Shown here piece by piece: positions 5,073 through 5,714 of a stretch of 5,714 nt of DNA. Position numbers and translations under genes: made by a program. Location: NCBI GenBank assembly GCA_017880715.1, contig JADGRT010000220.1:1-5714 (forward strand). The letters are read 5' to 3'. The notes below the pieces were generated by a model. It was not told the origin of the DNA and ran no database searches. It worked only from the letters and a program-made list of their open reading frames with translations. Position 1 is the first letter of the stretch. Each line of letters starts with the position of its first letter. The DNA is from Verrucomicrobiia bacterium. Its GTDB lineage: Bacteria; Verrucomicrobiota; Verrucomicrobiia; Limisphaerales; UBA1319.

Positions 5073-5714
5073 ATGAAATACTCTTATTTTCCTGGTTGTT
5101 CGTTGAAAGGCACCGGCCGCGCCTACGAGGAATCTCTGTTGCCGGTCTTTCAAGCCCTGGGCGTGGAGCTCGAGGAGTTGGATGATTGGAATTGTTGCGG
5201 CGCGACGGCTTACATGGCGGTGGACGAAGTCAAGGCCTGCGTCATGGCGTCCCGCAATCTGGCCATTGCCGAGAAGGCGGGCCACCCGGAGCTGATAGCT
5301 CCCTGCAGCGCCTGTTACTTGGTGCTCAATAAAACCAAACATTACCTGCAGGAATCGCCCGCCGTCCAAAAGGTCATCCAGGCGGCGTTGAAGGAAGGCA
5401 AGTTGACCTACAGCGGTAACGTTCCGGTCCGCCATCCGCTGGACGTGCTGGTCAACAACATTGGTTTGGCCGAGATCAAAAAACGGGTGAAGCACCCGTT
5501 GAAGGGCCTGAAAGTCGCGCCCTACTACGGCTGCCAGATGGTGCGCCCCTATGCGACCTTCGACGACCAATACAACCCCACCACCATGGATCGTTTGTTG
5601 GAGGCCCTGGGTTGCACCATGGTTTATTATCCGCTCAAGACCCGCTGCTGCGGCGGCAGCCTGACGGGCACGCTGCCCGAGCCGGGGCTGCTCTGTTCTT
5701 ACATCCTGCTCAAG
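5073..5714 (+). CDS. hdrB: Heterodisulfide reductase subunit B-like CCG-domain protein (3' end outside window)
   Basis: The reading frame is open from ATG 5073 to the window edge, giving the first 214 residues of a family usually near 290-300. It begins MKYSYFPGCSLKGTGRAYEE, typical of HdrB. The first cysteine-rich CCG motif is complete: C9-X31-C41-C42-X35-C78-X2-C81 (NCCGA, APCSACY). The second starts with C154 (YYGCQMVRP) and C192-C193 (RCCGGS); its final CxxC lies beyond 5714. In methanogen HdrB two such motifs bind the noncubane [4Fe-4S] clusters that split the CoM-S-S-CoB disulfide. With both motifs intact as far as visible, disulfide reduction chemistry is plausible, though the bacterial substrate is unknown. 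The start is 3 nt after the hdrC stop, with no SD beyond a purine-rich run in the end of hdrC, suggesting translational coupling. Succinate dehydrogenase SdhE-type and GlpC/LutA-type proteins share the CCG domain, but adjacency to a separate HdrC favours HdrB. Confidence 0.92.
   Translation, partial: MKYSYFPGCSLKGTGRAYEESLLPVFQALGVELEELDDWNCCGATAYMAVDEVKACVMASRNLAIAEKAGHPELIAPCSACYLVLNKTKHYLQESPAVQKVIQAALKEGKLTYSGNVPVRHPLDVLVNNIGLAEIKKRVKHPLKGLKVAPYYGCQMVRPYATFDDQYNPTTMDRLLEALGCTMVYYPLKTRCCGGSLTGTLPEPGLLCSYILLK

Overview
The window is a GC-rich bacterial chromosome segment with five protein genes and several palindromic intergenic elements. No mobile-element gene, tRNA, rRNA or CRISPR array is visible. 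I suspect Verrucomicrobiota, perhaps the Limisphaerales/Pedosphaera side. The basis is the style of the intergenic palindromes (units built on a TTCCA core, and a 'GTAGCGGCGTCTCGGCAGAG' inverted repeat), a soluble bacterial HdrC-HdrB pair, and weak use of Shine-Dalgarno sites. This is recognition from memory, not a database result, and could be wrong at phylum level.

Layout. Positions 1-291 hold no gene but carry a highly symmetrical nested palindrome (7-157) and a degenerate 10-nt tandem repeat (251-280). A class IV aminotransferase, most like 4-amino-4-deoxychorismate lyase, runs at 292-1185 (+). The convergent spacer 1186-1485 contains a perfect 29-bp inverted repeat (1327-1410). On the minus strand ackA (start 3753 or 3732, end 2482) is followed after 3 nt by pta (2478-1486), a two-gene acetate-energy operon. 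The 692-bp divergent spacer 3754-4445 has an AT-rich promoter-like island near 4000-4020, a textbook intrinsic terminator at 4151-4183 that no coding gene explains, and a second promoter-like site at 4255-4282. An hdrC-like gene (4446-5069, +) is followed after 3 nt by an hdrB-like gene (5073 to the window edge, partial).

How the genes fit together. AckA and Pta interconvert acetyl-CoA and acetate with gain or use of ATP. HdrC and HdrB are the Fe-S/thiol-disulfide module of heterodisulfide-reductase-type complexes, which in non-methanogens usually join an HdrA flavoprotein in electron bifurcation or thiol redox. Side by side they suggest a fermentative or facultatively anaerobic metabolism. 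The hdrA-like partner, if any, would lie beyond 5714.

The features least explained by ordinary genes are the palindrome at 7-157, where all eight differences between the arms fall as paired changes that preserve the inner stems, and the orphan promoter-terminator interval at about 4018-4183, a candidate small RNA or long hdrCB leader.
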